Notes: a model not told the origin generated them from the sequence alone. A stretch of DNA of 64,000 nt from Nitrosomonas oligotropha (GCF_009833085.1 NZ_QRBZ01000037.1:1-64000); one strand, 5' to 3'. Counted from the stretch's first letter, positions 1 through 9,579 are shown. Program-made: numbers and translations.

Positions 1-109
1 TGTGAAGCCACATAAGAGTTTGAGTAATGCCACTCCTTATGAAATACTCAACGCTTATTTCTATCAACCTCTCTGTAAACAACCCTGAGATTTCTTACAA
101 GTAATAATT

Positions 110-997
110 ATGAAATTCGAACTAAAGAGCCATATTTCAAAAGCTGTAGCACTAGCTTTGTGCAGTGCATTCGTTACCGCAGCTCAAGCTGCACCAACCA
201 CGATTACCTCTGGTTTAACTTCAGCTACCATTGACGATGCGGGTTATTTCTATTCTGGCGGTCCTGTTGGTTTAAGTTTTGCGGGAAGAGAGTTTGTTAA
301 CCTCGGTACATTTGCATCTAACTGGTCATTGAATGCCAATGGCGGATCGGTTGCGGTTGCCGATGAAGTATTGGGTAACAACCCATTAGCTACCGTAGCT
401 TTTGGACCGATCGCCGGTAGCATATCAGTCGTTACCAATCTTGGCGGTGGCGGCAGCGGTTGGTCTTTGACCGAAACGATCAGTATTCCATCATCGGGTG
501 CTACCAGTGGTCATGTTGCAGTAACCATTAATCTGACCAACAATACCGGATCAGATGCTACTGGTGTTCAATGGGGCGTTGGCCTTGACCCAGATCAAGG
601 CGTTCCAGCCGGTCTCGGATTCGGCACAACAAATGACATCCTGGGGCTAGCAGGTTCTGCTGCTGTAAGAGCGACAAGTCTGGATGGATGGTCGCTGACA
701 CTGGCTAACACCACCAGCGCATCGGCATTTAGCATTGCTGGATATGTTGATCCGTTTAGCTGCTGCAGCCCGGTCGATCCTGCTGTCATTTTATCCGCTG
801 GTCAGGGTATCGGTAGTTACGGCTTTGCAGATAGCTCAATCAACTTAGCTTATGATCTAGGTGCTATTGCTAATGGTCAATCTGTTTCTTTCGGCTATGA
901 GTACATCCTGGCTGTTCCAGAACCAGAAACCTATGCAATGTTGCTGGCTGGTTTAGGTTTGATTGGCTTCTCAGCACGTCGTCGTATCGGTGCTTAA
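110..997 (+). CDS. PEP-CTERM sorting domain protein, exported
   Basis: A 295-aa exported protein. Residues 1-27 form a signal peptide ending AAQA, followed by a Gly/Ser/Thr-rich body with no enzymatic motif that I recognise. The C-terminus has the tripartite PEP-CTERM signal: VPEPETYAM, a short hydrophobic helix (LLAGLGLIGF) and a basic tail (SARRR). In this class the tag is recognised by an exosortase, which anchors or processes the protein at the cell surface. No exosortase gene is visible in the window. The ATG start has no strong ribosome binding site. A clear terminator follows at 1024-1054, so the gene is probably monocistronic. The specific role is unknown. Confidence 0.88.
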   Translation: MKFELKSHISKAVALALCSAFVTAAQAAPTTITSGLTSATIDDAGYFYSGGPVGLSFAGREFVNLGTFASNWSLNANGGSVAVADEVLGNNPLATVAFGPIAGSISVVTNLGGGGSGWSLTETISIPSSGATSGHVAVTINLTNNTGSDATGVQWGVGLDPDQGVPAGLGFGTTNDILGLAGSAAVRATSLDGWSLTLANTTSASAFSIAGYVDPFSCCSPVDPAVILSAGQGIGSYGFADSSINLAYDLGAIANGQSVSFGYEYILAVPEPETYAMLLAGLGLIGFSARRRIGA

Positions 998-1023
998 GTC
1001 ATAAAGCTTTAGTTCTCAAGAAG

Positions 1024-1054
1024 CCCGCACTTCGCATTGAAGTGCGGGTTTTTT
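1024..1054 (+). terminator. Rho-independent terminator after PEP-CTERM gene
   Basis: A perfect 10-bp stem (CCCGCACTTC / GAAGTGCGGG) with a 5-nt loop is followed by six T. It lies 27 bp after the PEP-CTERM stop codon. Confidence 0.92.
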
Positions 1055-1182
1055 ATATCCTGGTTTGTCATTCTGAAATAAATTCAATTCATTTTATTAG
1101 GCAATCCGCAGCACTATAAAATCAAGCAAGTAAGTTGGATTCATAATAAAATCCCGCTTCCTGTAATTTCTGAATCAACACT

Positions 1183-2013
1183 ATGCATCCCATGCTGACC
1201 ATCGCGGTGAAAGCCGCGCGCCGTGCCGGTAGTATTATCAATCAGGCATCGCAAAATCTGGATCTACTCAATGTATCGAAAAAATCGCACAGCGATTATG
1301 TCAGCGAGGTCGATGGCGCGGCTGAGGAAGCCATTATCAAGGTGCTGCAAACCGCTTATCCCGATCATGCGATTCTGGCGGAAGAAAGTGGGCACCGCGG
1401 AGATCATAAAAATTCAGAATATCAGTGGATTATCGATCCTCTGGATGGCACGACCAATTTCTTGCACGGTTTTCCGAAGTACTCGGTTTCCATCGCGCTC
1501 AAGCATAAAGGTGCATTGAGTCATGCAGTGGTTTACGATCCGACGAATAATGAATTATTTACTGCCAGCCGGGGATGCGGCGCCTTTCTGAACGATCGCC
1601 GCATTCGCGTCGCTAAACGCACCAAGCTGGACGATTGCCTGATCGGAACGGGCTTGCCGTTTCGTGATTTGACTCACATCGATGCGTATTTTGCCATGTT
1701 GAAAGATCTCGTGCCGCGCATTGCGGGCATCCGCCGTCCGGGCTCTGCCGCATTGGATTTGGCGTATGTCGCGTGCGGCCGTTACGATGGTTTCTGGGAA
1801 ATCGGTTTAGCGCCGTGGGACATGGCGGCCGGATGTTTGCTGATTACCGAAGCAGGCGGGCTGGTCGGTGATTTGGAAGGCAATGAAACACAATTGGAAA
1901 GCGGTCAGATAATTGCCGGAAACCCCAAGATATTCGGGCACTTGCTGCAAGTGATCGCGCCGCATCTCACACCGGAGCTCATCGAAGTGCAGCGCGCGGC
2001 AAAATCTCAATGA
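1183..2013 (+). CDS. suhB: Inositol-1-monophosphatase family protein SuhB
   Basis: A 276-aa cytosolic Mg-dependent phosphatase of the IMPase fold. The metal-binding motif D-P-L-D-G-T-T-N is at about residues 85-92 and the second signature W-D-M-A-A-G at about 212-217. The N-terminus [16 protein letters not shown] closely matches E. coli SuhB, which supports this ATG. The family hydrolyses inositol 1-phosphate, and SuhB also acts in ribosomal antitermination complexes. It is convergent with scpB, and the two stop codons overlap by a few bases with no room for a terminator. Confidence 0.95.
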   Translation: MHPMLTIAVKAARRAGSIINQASQNLDLLNVSKKSHSDYVSEVDGAAEEAIIKVLQTAYPDHAILAEESGHRGDHKNSEYQWIIDPLDGTTNFLHGFPKYSVSIALKHKGALSHAVVYDPTNNELFTASRGCGAFLNDRRIRVAKRTKLDDCLIGTGLPFRDLTHIDAYFAMLKDLVPRIAGIRRPGSAALDLAYVACGRYDGFWEIGLAPWDMAAGCLLITEAGGLVGDLEGNETQLESGQIIAGNPKIFGHLLQVIAPHLTPELIEVQRAAKSQ

Positions 2014-2642
2014 CCGGATTCCTCCGGTTGTTCCAACGGCAGATGCTCATTTTCTCCGCCGGATTCAAGCAAGGATTTCATCTCTTCCAGCGGCGGCAGT
2101 TCTTCAATCGAGCGCAGATTCAAGTCGTCGAGAAAATGCGTTGTGGTTGCAAATAGTTCCGGTTTTCCGGGCACATTGCGGTGTCCGACTGCTTCAATCC
2201 AGCCACGTGCCAGGAGTGTTTTGAGTATGGCGCTGGAAACACCGACACCGCGTATTTCTTCGATATCGCCACGAGTCACCGGCTGGCGGTAAGCGATGAT
2301 CGCGAGCGTTTCCAGAATCGCGCGCGAATAACGCGGCGCTTTTTGCGGCGTCAAGCGTTCCAAATACGGTTGCACTTCCGCTTTGGTCTGAAAGCGCCAG
2401 CCGCTGGCGACAGTGACCAGTTCTATGCCGCTATCGCGCCATTGTTCGCGGACTTCCTCCAATAAATTCGCCAAGACCGCAGCACTTAACTCGTCATTGA
2501 ATAATTTCCGTAATTCGCTGACCGGTAAAGGCTCTTGCGCTGTAAGCAAGGCGGCCTCCAGAATTTGCCTGGTTTTTGCAGGGTTGAGCGAATCCTGTAC
2601 TTCAGGCTGGCTATACTCAGGCTGCATTGATCGAACGGACAT
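2007..2642 (-). CDS. scpB: Segregation and condensation protein B
   Basis: A 211-aa protein made of the two winged-helix domains of ScpB. Recognisable family blocks are [18 protein letters not shown] near residue 28 and [28 protein letters not shown] in mid-protein. ScpB dimerises and binds the kleisin ScpA to regulate the SMC/MukB-like condensin that compacts the chromosome. The start overlaps the end of scpA by 26 bp, indicating translational coupling. The C-terminal tail after residue 185 is acidic and probably disordered. It is the last gene of the leftward series that begins near 6864. Confidence 0.93.
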   Translation of the reverse strand: MSVRSMQPEYSQPEVQDSLNPAKTRQILEAALLTAQEPLPVSELRKLFNDELSAAVLANLLEEVREQWRDSGIELVTVASGWRFQTKAEVQPYLERLTPQKAPRYSRAILETLAIIAYRQPVTRGDIEEIRGVGVSSAILKTLLARGWIEAVGHRNVPGKPELFATTTHFLDDLNLRSIEELPPLEEMKSLLESGGENEHLPLEQPEESGH

Positions 2643-3417
2643 AAATCATTCCGCTATCGGGAGATTGAGAGATTTCCAGCAACAACTCCTTGGCCAATTC
2701 CAGAATAGCCAGGAAAGTGACGACGACTTCGGCGACGGTGGCCAGAGGGCTGAACAAATCGTAAAATTCAACCTGCTCAAGTCCGCGCAAATCGCGCAGT
2801 ACTTGGCTCATATAAGCACGCACGGATAGGGTTTCGCGTTTGATGTGATGGTGGCGGTTGACTTTGGCGCGCGTCAGAATAGCTGCCCAGGCGTTACGCA
2901 AATCGTCCATATTGATATGGGGTAATTGCTCAGTCCGTTTTTGTTCTATCCGCACTTGAATGATGCTGAAATCGCGCTCGGCTTGCGGTAATTGATTCAA
3001 GCGCAGCGCGGCTGTTTTCATTTGCTCGTACTCCAGCAAACGCCGCACCAGCTCGGCGCGCGGATCGTGTTCTTCCTCCACAGCCGTCTTGGGATTGGGC
3101 AACAGCATGCGCGATTTGATTTCGATCAGCAGCGCGGTCATCAGCAGATATTCGGCCGCCAATTCCAGTTGATCCACACGCATCATTTCGACGTAAGTCA
3201 TGTATTGCTGCGTAAGCTCGGCCATCGGAATATCGAGAATATTCAGATTGTGCTTGCGGATCAGATACAACAGTAAATCCAGCGGGCCTTGGAAGGTATC
3301 CAGAAAAACTTCCAGTGCATCCGGCGGGATATACAAATCCTGCGGAATTTCCAGCAGCGGCTCGCCGCAGATTTTGGCGACCGGCTGGGGTTCGACAGCT
3401 TCAATAACCAGATTCAC
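2617..3417 (-). CDS. scpA: Segregation and condensation protein A (kleisin)
   Basis: A 266-aa kleisin. The N-terminal SMC-neck-binding block is clear (FQGPLDLLLYLIRKHNLNILDIPMAELT, about residues 44-71), followed by a charged linker and a C-terminal winged helix. It bridges SMC heads and recruits ScpB in chromosome segregation. The start is GTG, 25 bp after the trpS stop, and no strong ribosome binding site is visible. Translation may therefore rely on coupling to trpS. The 3' end overlaps scpB. Its length fits the family. Confidence 0.92.
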   Translation of the reverse strand: MNLVIEAVEPQPVAKICGEPLLEIPQDLYIPPDALEVFLDTFQGPLDLLLYLIRKHNLNILDIPMAELTQQYMTYVEMMRVDQLELAAEYLLMTALLIEIKSRMLLPNPKTAVEEEHDPRAELVRRLLEYEQMKTAALRLNQLPQAERDFSIIQVRIEQKRTEQLPHINMDDLRNAWAAILTRAKVNRHHHIKRETLSVRAYMSQVLRDLRGLEQVEFYDLFSPLATVAEVVVTFLAILELAKELLLEISQSPDSGMIYVRSINAA

Positions 3418-3441
3418 TGTTTCAGGCAGTGTGAAAACACA

Positions 3442-4644
3442 TCAGGAATAACTGAGCCCCATCGCTTCGCGGATGTCGCGCATGGTTTCTTCCGCCAGCT
3501 TGTTGGCTTTTTCGCAGCCGTCCGCGATGATATTACGCACCAGCGTCGGATCTTCTTCGTATTTTTTGATGCGCTCATACATAGGAGCTTGTTCCGCGAG
3601 AATTTTGTCAATCACCGGTGTTTTGCAATCCAGGCAGCCGATTTCAGCGTTCTTGCATCCTCGCTGCACCCATTCGCGGGTTTTGTCATCGGAATACACC
3701 AGGTGGAATTGCCATACCGGACATTTGGCGGGATCGCCCGGATCGCTGCGCCGTACGCGCGCCGGATCGGTCGGCATGGTGCGGACTTTTTTGCGGATGC
3801 TTTCCGGATCTTCGCGCAGGCTGATGGTGTTGTTATACGACTTGGACATTTTTTGCCCATCCAACCCCGGCATTCTGGACGCTTCGGTCAGCAATGTTTC
3901 CGGCTCGGTCAAAATCATTTTGCCACCGCCTTCCAGGTAACCGAACAAACGTTCGCGGTCACCCAGGCTCAAATTCTGCTGTTCGTTCAGTAGCGACCGG
4001 GCTTCTTCCAGCGCATGCTCATCGCCCTGCTCTTGATACAGATTGCGAAGTTCGGTATACAGTTTGGATTTCTTGGAGCCCAGTTTTTTGATCGCCGATT
4101 CCGCTTTTTCTTCAAAACCGGGTTCCTTGCCATAAATATGGTTGAAACGGCGGGAGATTTCGCGCGTAAATTCCAGGTGCGGCGCTTGGTCTTCACCGAC
4201 CGGAACCCGGTTGGCGCGATAAATCAGAATATCCGCGCTTTGCAGCAGCGGATAACCAAGGAAACCGTAGGTACTGAGATCCTTCTCGGATAATTTTTCC
4301 TGCTGGTCTTTATAAGTTGGCACGCGTTCCAGCCAGCCGAGCGGGGTCATCATCGACAGCAACAAATACAACTCGGCATGTGCAGGGACCTTCGATTGAA
4401 TAAATAAAATTGCCTGCGACGGATCAACACCCGCAGCCAGCCAGTCGATCACCATATCCCAGACATTCTGCTCGATGATTTCCGGCGTGTCGTAATGCGT
4501 TGTCAAGGCATGCCAATCGGCGACGAAAAACAGGCATTCGTATTGCTGCTGCAACTTCACCCAATTCTTTAATACGCCGTGATAATGTCCTAAATGCAGG
4601 CTGCCGGTGGGGCGCATGCCTGATAAAACGCGATCAGCAAACAT
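3442..4644 (-). CDS. trpS: Tryptophan--tRNA ligase
   Basis: A 400-aa class I aminoacyl-tRNA synthetase that charges tRNA-Trp. The HIGH-type motif is HLGHYHG near residue 17 and the KMSKS motif is KMSKSYNN in mid-protein. It is longer than the E. coli enzyme (334 aa). The extra sequence includes a C-terminal segment with several cysteines (CPVWQFH ... GCKNAEIGCLDCK), a feature of the long betaproteobacterial form that might bind metal. It sits between the site-2 protease gene and scpA in one leftward series. Confidence 0.96.
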   Translation of the reverse strand: MFADRVLSGMRPTGSLHLGHYHGVLKNWVKLQQQYECLFFVADWHALTTHYDTPEIIEQNVWDMVIDWLAAGVDPSQAILFIQSKVPAHAELYLLLSMMTPLGWLERVPTYKDQQEKLSEKDLSTYGFLGYPLLQSADILIYRANRVPVGEDQAPHLEFTREISRRFNHIYGKEPGFEEKAESAIKKLGSKKSKLYTELRNLYQEQGDEHALEEARSLLNEQQNLSLGDRERLFGYLEGGGKMILTEPETLLTEASRMPGLDGQKMSKSYNNTISLREDPESIRKKVRTMPTDPARVRRSDPGDPAKCPVWQFHLVYSDDKTREWVQRGCKNAEIGCLDCKTPVIDKILAEQAPMYERIKKYEEDPTLVRNIIADGCEKANKLAEETMRDIREAMGLSYS

Positions 4645-4670
4645 GTTGATATTCCAAATGTAAGTTGTTG

Positions 4671-5336
4671 TTAAATGTATAAACCGAAAATTGACGCGAT
4701 GATAATTTTAATCCATAGAATAACCGGTCCGACCACGGTTTCCAGTAGTCCGCTGAATAACAATACCAGTAATATCATAAAGCCATAAGGCTCAATCCGT
4801 GAAAATTGATAAGCCCAACGACGCGGCAGTAAACTCATGGCCATGCGGCCGCCGTCCAACGGCGGCAGCGGTAGCAGATTAAGCACCATCAAAATCACAT
4901 TGATTTTAATTCCCGCAATCCCCATCAACGCCAGAGGCTTAGCAAAACTGCTTTCCGGCATGGCAATGGCTAGTTTGATCATCAGCGCCCAGAAAATCGC
5001 CATCAGCAGGTTGGCGCCGGGTCCGGCTGCGGCGACCCACAGCATATCGTGCTTCGGGTGGCGCAAATTGGCGAAATTAACCGGTACCGGCTTGGCCCAG
5101 CCAAATAAAAATCCCGCGCCGACAGTCAGCTTGCTGAGAACAAATAACGACAGCGGTACTATGATCGTACCGACAGGATCGATGTGCCGTGCCGGGTTAA
5201 GGCTGATGCGACCGGCGTTAAAAGCCGTGAGATCGCCGAATTTTTTGGCGATATAGCCGTGTGCCGCTTCATGCATGGTGATGGCCAGAATGACCGGCAA
5301 GGCATAAATGGCAATGCCTTGAATAATCTCATCCAT
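4671..5336 (-). CDS. Site-2 protease family (M50) membrane metalloprotease
   Basis: A 221-aa polytopic membrane protein. The zinc motif is HEAAH at residues 22-26 inside the first membrane segment, and the second metal-ligand motif is NLLPLPPLDGGR near residue 155. It belongs to the short, PDZ-less M50 group rather than to RseP. The substrate is unknown. An in-frame TTG lies 12 bases upstream, but I chose the ATG because a GGA precedes it and the overlap with the preceding gene is only 8 bp. The neighbours trpS and Sua5/YciO are on the same strand. Confidence 0.88.
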   Translation of the reverse strand: MDEIIQGIAIYALPVILAITMHEAAHGYIAKKFGDLTAFNAGRISLNPARHIDPVGTIIVPLSLFVLSKLTVGAGFLFGWAKPVPVNFANLRHPKHDMLWVAAAGPGANLLMAIFWALMIKLAIAMPESSFAKPLALMGIAGIKINVILMVLNLLPLPPLDGGRMAMSLLPRRWAYQFSRIEPYGFMILLVLLFSGLLETVVGPVILWIKIIIASIFGLYI

Positions 5337-5961
5337 GCTCGATTCCAAACGGTTCGAGGCTGCCTTTACCGGGCCGGATTAGTTCCGGCACGGCGGTCGT
5401 CAGATCGATCACCGTGGTCATGTCGATACCGCAGGAACCGGCGTCCATTACCAGTTCAACCTGATGCTCCAGGCGCTCGCGGATTTCCTCCGCATCGTTC
5501 AGCGGCAGCTCGTCTCCGGGCAATATCAAGGTGGAGCTGAGCAAGGGCTCGCCCAGTTCTTCCAGCAGCGCCAGCACCACCGGATGATCGGGAATGCGCA
5601 GGCCGATGGTATTGCGTTTCGGGTGTTGCATGCGGCGCGGCACTTCGCGGGTTGCTTGCAAAATGAAGGTGTAGCTGCCGGGTGTCGTGGCTTTGAGCAG
5701 GCGATATTGACTGTTGTCGACCTTGGCATAGGTGGAAATTTCCGCCAAGTTGCGGCATACCAAGGTGAAATGATGTCGTTCATCCACCTCCCGGATGGTG
5801 CGAATGCGCGTCATCGCGTCTTTATCGCCGAGATGGCAGCCCAAGGCATAGCATGAATCGGTCGGATACACGATGATTCCGCCGCTGCGCACGATGGCGA
5901 CCGCTTGCTTGATCAAGCGTAAATGCGGGGTGTCGGTGTGAATGGAGAAAAATTGGGCCAC
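5329..5961 (-). CDS. Sua5/YciO family protein (L-threonylcarbamoyladenylate synthase-like)
   Basis: A 210-aa YrdC-fold protein. The nucleotide/RNA-binding core reads GGIIVYPTDSCYALGC near residues 27-42, followed by HHFTLVCRNLAEIS. Sua5/TsaC enzymes make threonylcarbamoyl-AMP for the t6A37 modification of tRNA. YciO paralogues share the fold but have weak or uncertain activity, and this length and neighbourhood (PHP gene, site-2 protease, trpS) fit the YciO branch better. The start is GTG with no clear ribosome binding site. The end overlaps the M50 gene. Confidence 0.85.
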   Translation of the reverse strand: MAQFFSIHTDTPHLRLIKQAVAIVRSGGIIVYPTDSCYALGCHLGDKDAMTRIRTIREVDERHHFTLVCRNLAEISTYAKVDNSQYRLLKATTPGSYTFILQATREVPRRMQHPKRNTIGLRIPDHPVVLALLEELGEPLLSSTLILPGDELPLNDAEEIRERLEHQVELVMDAGSCGIDMTTVIDLTTAVPELIRPGKGSLEPFGIEHG

Positions 5962-6003
5962 TGTGAAACGGTATCGGGATTATTTGAATTTCACATCAAA
6001 CCA

Positions 6004-6864
6004 TCAATACGCAAGCTCGGCTGTGATCGTATTTTTCCAATGCTGCCAGACCGGGGTGCAGCCAAGCGGGAATTCAGGTAACTGCCCCAGATCGAAATGG
6101 CTTTCCCCCGGTCCGTGAAAATCCGAACCGCACGAAGCCAGCAGATTTCTGTCTTTGGCATGTTGGGAAAACCGCTGCGCTTGCTCCAAGGTGTGACTGG
6201 ATGTAACCACTTCGATGCCTGATCCGCCGAGTGCGCAAAATTCGTCGAGCAAATCGCTGAGCACATTCTTGCCCAGATCGTAGCGGCCCGGATGTGCAAT
6301 CACGGCGTGGCCGCCGCTGCCGGAAATCCAGCCGACTGCATCGCTGAGCGTGGCCCATTCGTGCGGCGCATACCCGGGTTTGCCTTTGACCAGATATTTT
6401 TTGAATACCGACTTAACATCCTTGGCATACCCTTGTTCAACCAGAAAACGCGCAAAGTGCGTGCGTCCGATCAACCGGCGTACGCCGACATAGGCATAAG
6501 CGCCTTCCAGACTGCCGTGGATGCCGGTTTTTGCCAGCTCCGCGGCAATGTTTTCGGCGCGTTGGGTGCGTCCGGCGCGAACGGCGGTCAAACCTGCAAC
6601 CAGCGGCGCATAACCCGGATCAATATCCAGCCCGACGATATGCAACGTGCGGCCGCGCCAGCTGACGGATATTTCCACGCCGTTTATAAATGTGATACTT
6701 TTCGTTTCGGCGGCCTGCCGCGCTTCCGCGAGTCCGGCGATATCGTCGTGATCGGTCAACGCCAGCGTTTCGACGCCACGCAAGGCGGCGCGCTCAACCA
6801 GTTGAGCGGGTGATAACACACCATCGGAAATGGTGGAGTGACAATGCAGATCAATATTGAGCAT
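6004..6864 (-). CDS. PHP-domain phosphoesterase (RNase AM / YciV-like)
   Basis: A 286-aa PHP-fold metal-dependent phosphoesterase. Motif I is DLHCHSTISDG at residues 4-14, followed by LTDHDDIAGLAEA and GVEISVSW, and late metal ligands in VIAHPGRYDL and GSDFHGPGE. E. coli YciV/TrpH of this family removes nucleotides from 3'-phosphoadenosine 5'-phosphate and from RNA 5' ends. I chose the ATG giving MLNIDLHCHST because the family starts directly at the first metal motif. An upstream in-frame start at 6903 would add 13 residues. It is probably the first gene of the leftward series. Confidence 0.87.
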   Translation of the reverse strand: MLNIDLHCHSTISDGVLSPAQLVERAALRGVETLALTDHDDIAGLAEARQAAETKSITFINGVEISVSWRGRTLHIVGLDIDPGYAPLVAGLTAVRAGRTQRAENIAAELAKTGIHGSLEGAYAYVGVRRLIGRTHFARFLVEQGYAKDVKSVFKKYLVKGKPGYAPHEWATLSDAVGWISGSGGHAVIAHPGRYDLGKNVLSDLLDEFCALGGSGIEVVTSSHTLEQAQRFSQHAKDRNLLASCGSDFHGPGESHFDLGQLPEFPLGCTPVWQHWKNTITAELAY

Positions 6865-6912
6865 GTAAATTCGTTGCGCAATGCGGGACACGCATGATAG
6901 CAAATAACCCGA

Positions 6913-6940
6913 TTGAAGAGAAATAATTGTATTGGATAAT
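6913..6940 (+). promoter_or_regulatory. Candidate sigma-70 promoter for nnrS
   Basis: TTGAAG and GATAAT are separated by 16 bp (4/6 and 5/6 matches to consensus), about 50 bp before the nnrS start codon. No FNR-type box is visible next to it. Confidence 0.4.
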
Positions 6941-6991
6941 GAAAGAGATAGTTAGATCCATGATAGAAAAACCATTTTGCGAGGACTCCCA

Positions 6992-8215
6992 ATGACTATG
7001 CTGCAAACTGTTCGCGATCATCTTGCCGCTGCGCCACATCGCAGCTTCTTTCTGGCAGGCGCGTTGCAAGGCGTACTGACGGTATTATGGTGGGTATTCG
7101 ACTTGACCGGGCGTTACGGCATCGCCGGATCGATGACTACTTGGAGCATCGCCCCGACCTGGGCGCACGCATTCCTGATGATCTATGGCTTTTTCCCGTT
7201 TTTTATTTTCGGTTTCCTGTTCACCACGTATCCCAACTGGATGAACGGCGAAAAGGTAAAACCGCAAGAATATATCGCTACCTGCGCATTGATGGCGGCG
7301 GGCGTGGTGCTGTTTTATGTTGGTCTGCTGACGCACAAAGTTGTCAGCATTACCGGTGTGGAACTGATGCTGGCCGGATGGAGCATCGCCGTTTACGTGC
7401 TGTTTCGCATCCTGCTCACGACACCGGCGCAAGACAAGCGTCACGCCAGAGTCACCAGCGTCGCGCTGTTGATGGGCTGGCTCGGTGTGGCGGCGTATTT
7501 GGTCTGGCTGGTGACTGACAGTGTCGTGATACTGAATTTTGCCCGCCATGCCGGTATCTGGTTTTTCCTGCTGCCAATCGTGCTGACGGTGTCGCATCGC
7601 ATGATCCCGTTTTTCTCCAGCCGCGTGCTCGACAATTACGAAATGGTGCGGCCGTTCTGGATGCTGTGGCTGATGCTCGCCTGCATCGCCGCGCACGGCT
7701 GCCTGCAATGGCTGGAATTCACCGCCTACCTGTGGATTGTTGATTTCCCGCTGGCTGCTTGCGCGCTGTATTTATCGTACCGCTGGGGATTTATGCGCAG
7801 CTTCCAAGTCAGCCTGCTGGCTGTGTTGCATGTCTCGTTCGCCTGGTTCGGTGTGGCGATGCTGCTGTACGCTTTGCAAAGTCTGGTGTATTTCGCCTCC
7901 GGCAGCCTGCTGTTCGGTCTTGCGCCGTTGCACGCCATCGGCATCGGCTTCTTCTCCGGCATGATTCTCGCCATGGCCTCGCGCGTCACCCTCGGCCACT
8001 CCGGACGGCCACTGGAACTCGACCGCTTCACCTGGCTGCTATTTTTGGGTTTCCAAGCAACCGCAGTGATCCGGATACTGGCCGATATCATCCCGGCGAT
8101 CGCACCGATGTTCTATGTGCTGGCGGGGCTGGTATGGTTGACGTGTTTTGGACTATGGGCGGTTAAGTTTGCGCCGATTTACTGGCGTGCTAGGGTGGAT
8201 GGAAAGGCGGGGTAA
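6992..8215 (+). CDS. nnrS: NnrS family haem-copper membrane protein
   Basis: A 407-aa polytopic inner-membrane protein with about 12 hydrophobic segments. It matches NnrS: the N-terminal LAAAPHRSFFLAGALQGVLTVLWW, conserved histidines in VLTVSHRMIPFFSS, and LHAIGIGFFSGMILAMASRVTLGHSGRPL. NnrS proteins bind haem and copper and relieve nitric-oxide and nitrosative stress, often in denitrifiers and ammonia oxidisers. The ATG at 6992 is preceded by GAGGA at 6981-6985 with 6-nt spacing. An upstream in-frame TTG lacks a comparable site. The gene stands alone, divergent from the PHP gene. Confidence 0.92.
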   Translation: MTMLQTVRDHLAAAPHRSFFLAGALQGVLTVLWWVFDLTGRYGIAGSMTTWSIAPTWAHAFLMIYGFFPFFIFGFLFTTYPNWMNGEKVKPQEYIATCALMAAGVVLFYVGLLTHKVVSITGVELMLAGWSIAVYVLFRILLTTPAQDKRHARVTSVALLMGWLGVAAYLVWLVTDSVVILNFARHAGIWFFLLPIVLTVSHRMIPFFSSRVLDNYEMVRPFWMLWLMLACIAAHGCLQWLEFTAYLWIVDFPLAACALYLSYRWGFMRSFQVSLLAVLHVSFAWFGVAMLLYALQSLVYFASGSLLFGLAPLHAIGIGFFSGMILAMASRVTLGHSGRPLELDRFTWLLFLGFQATAVIRILADIIPAIAPMFYVLAGLVWLTCFGLWAVKFAPIYWRARVDGKAG

Positions 8216-8297
8216 TTATAAGCCATCGTCATAGCATGGACGGTGATTTAATTGGCGAGCTACAACGGTTCGCGCGATGAGTAACGAGAGGTGATTT

Positions 8298-9260
8298 TTG
8301 GAAGAAAATGATGATTTAATAAGAAAAACCTTATGGGATGATTATGATAATTCCAAAGATTATCCAGATCAAAGGCCGCTTCTTGCTCACTATACTTCAA
8401 TATCGACGATTGAAAAGATCATCAACAGTAATGAGCTTTGGCTTTCTAATCCTTTGTTTATGAATGATTGGGAAGAGCTTCGATTTGGTATGAATACAGG
8501 AGCTGATAGCTTTCGAACGAATCCATTAATTGCGAATGCTTGTGGATCAACTGCAATGCACAGCGCTCTTATGCAAGCTTTCGATAAAATATTTCATAGA
8601 TTCGCCAATGATCATGCTATTGATACGTACATCCTGTGTTTTTCTGAGCATGATCTCACTGATGCAGACGGACTTCTCTCAATGTGGCGTGGGTACGGCG
8701 AAATTGGAAGCGGTGCTGCTCTGGTGATTGATACTTCGAAAATTAATGCAGTTGAGCATATTCCACTTTCGATTGGTAGAGTTCACTATGCTACTCAAAG
8801 CGAGAGGATTTCTTGGATAGAAAAGAAAATAAATGCCTTGGCTGATTTAATAATTCAGCTCCCAAAATCCAAAAAGGTCTTTGAGTCTGTAGCTCAAATT
8901 TGGTTTGAGAGACTTTTAATGTTTTCCTTGTTCACGAAGCATAAGGGTTTTTCAGAAGAACGGGAGTGGAGGCTCGTATATATAAAAGAAAATGATCCAG
9001 AATTTATTTTTTCTCCATTTTTAAGTTATTCAATCACTGCTCAGGGTGTACACCCAAAATTAAAGTTAAAGCTTTCTGAATTTAGTAAAACTTCTAATTT
9101 ACTACCAGATTTTAATATCGCAACTCTAACGGATCGTATCCTACTGGGACCATCCATATCTTCCGAATTATCGGTACAATCATTCCGCCGTATGCTTGAC
9201 TTAGCTAGTTGCCCGCTTGCGCATAAGGTTAGAGCATCTACTATCCCCTTTAGGCCTTGA
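8298..9260 (+). CDS. DUF2971 domain protein, accessory
   Basis: A 320-aa cytosolic protein of the DUF2971 family. The N-terminal signature is HYTSISTIEKIINSNELWLS followed by FMNDWEEL (about residues 33-62), and a later block reads GFSEEREWRLVY. The function of the family is unknown, and members are common in accessory and phage-defence regions. The start is TTG, supported by a strong GAGAGGTGA just upstream at 8286-8294; no nearby in-frame ATG fits. Base composition is visibly more AT-rich than nnrS and the later genes, suggesting recent transfer. The antitoxin remnant downstream supports an accessory patch. Confidence 0.82.
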   Translation: MEENDDLIRKTLWDDYDNSKDYPDQRPLLAHYTSISTIEKIINSNELWLSNPLFMNDWEELRFGMNTGADSFRTNPLIANACGSTAMHSALMQAFDKIFHRFANDHAIDTYILCFSEHDLTDADGLLSMWRGYGEIGSGAALVIDTSKINAVEHIPLSIGRVHYATQSERISWIEKKINALADLIIQLPKSKKVFESVAQIWFERLLMFSLFTKHKGFSEEREWRLVYIKENDPEFIFSPFLSYSITAQGVHPKLKLKLSEFSKTSNLLPDFNIATLTDRILLGPSISSELSVQSFRRMLDLASCPLAHKVRASTIPFRP

Positions 9261-9301
9261 ATCTTAGCTTTTGGATTAATCAATAAACTCAAACTCGAAA
9301 T

Positions 9302-9451
9302 TTGTTGAAGGGGAGCTGCGTAAGCATTCAAAAAAACGCCTTGGAAGAAGGTATGCCTTATCAATCCTTAATCGCCAGTATTATTCATAAATATGCTTCT
9401 GGAAGCTTGTATGACGCTACCGCCAACAACGTTGCGAATTCAAATGGCTAA
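9302..9451 (+). pseudogene. Remnant of a CopG/BrnA-type antitoxin C-terminus
   Basis: An open frame without a credible start encodes NALEEGMPYQSLIASIIHKY, continuing to SGSL. This is the characteristic C-terminal end of small ribbon-helix-helix antitoxins (E-G-x-P-Y-Q-x-L-I-x-S-x-x-H-K-Y). The N-terminal DNA-binding part is missing and no toxin gene is recognisable nearby. I read it as the decayed tail of a toxin-antitoxin locus in the same AT-rich patch as the DUF2971 gene. Confidence 0.6.
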
Positions 9452-9531
9452 AAGGCCGTAACGGAGGCGTGTTTTACAATCTGTACTCAGCTAGGCGGGG
9501 TTATTCCGTTCAAGAAAATTGATTCGATTCG

Positions 9532-9560
9532 CTGACTCCGCAGCTAAGCTGCGGAGTCAG
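9532..9560. repeat. 14-bp perfect inverted repeat between convergent genes
   Basis: CTGACTCCGCAGCT and its exact complement are separated by one base. It lies between the accessory patch and the leftward PEP-CTERM gene, 20 bp beyond that gene's stop codon. There is no T-tract on either strand, so a factor-dependent terminator, an mRNA-stabilising hairpin or a protein site are all possible. Confidence 0.55.
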
Positions 9561-9579
9561 TGCATTTAACGCTAGAGAA

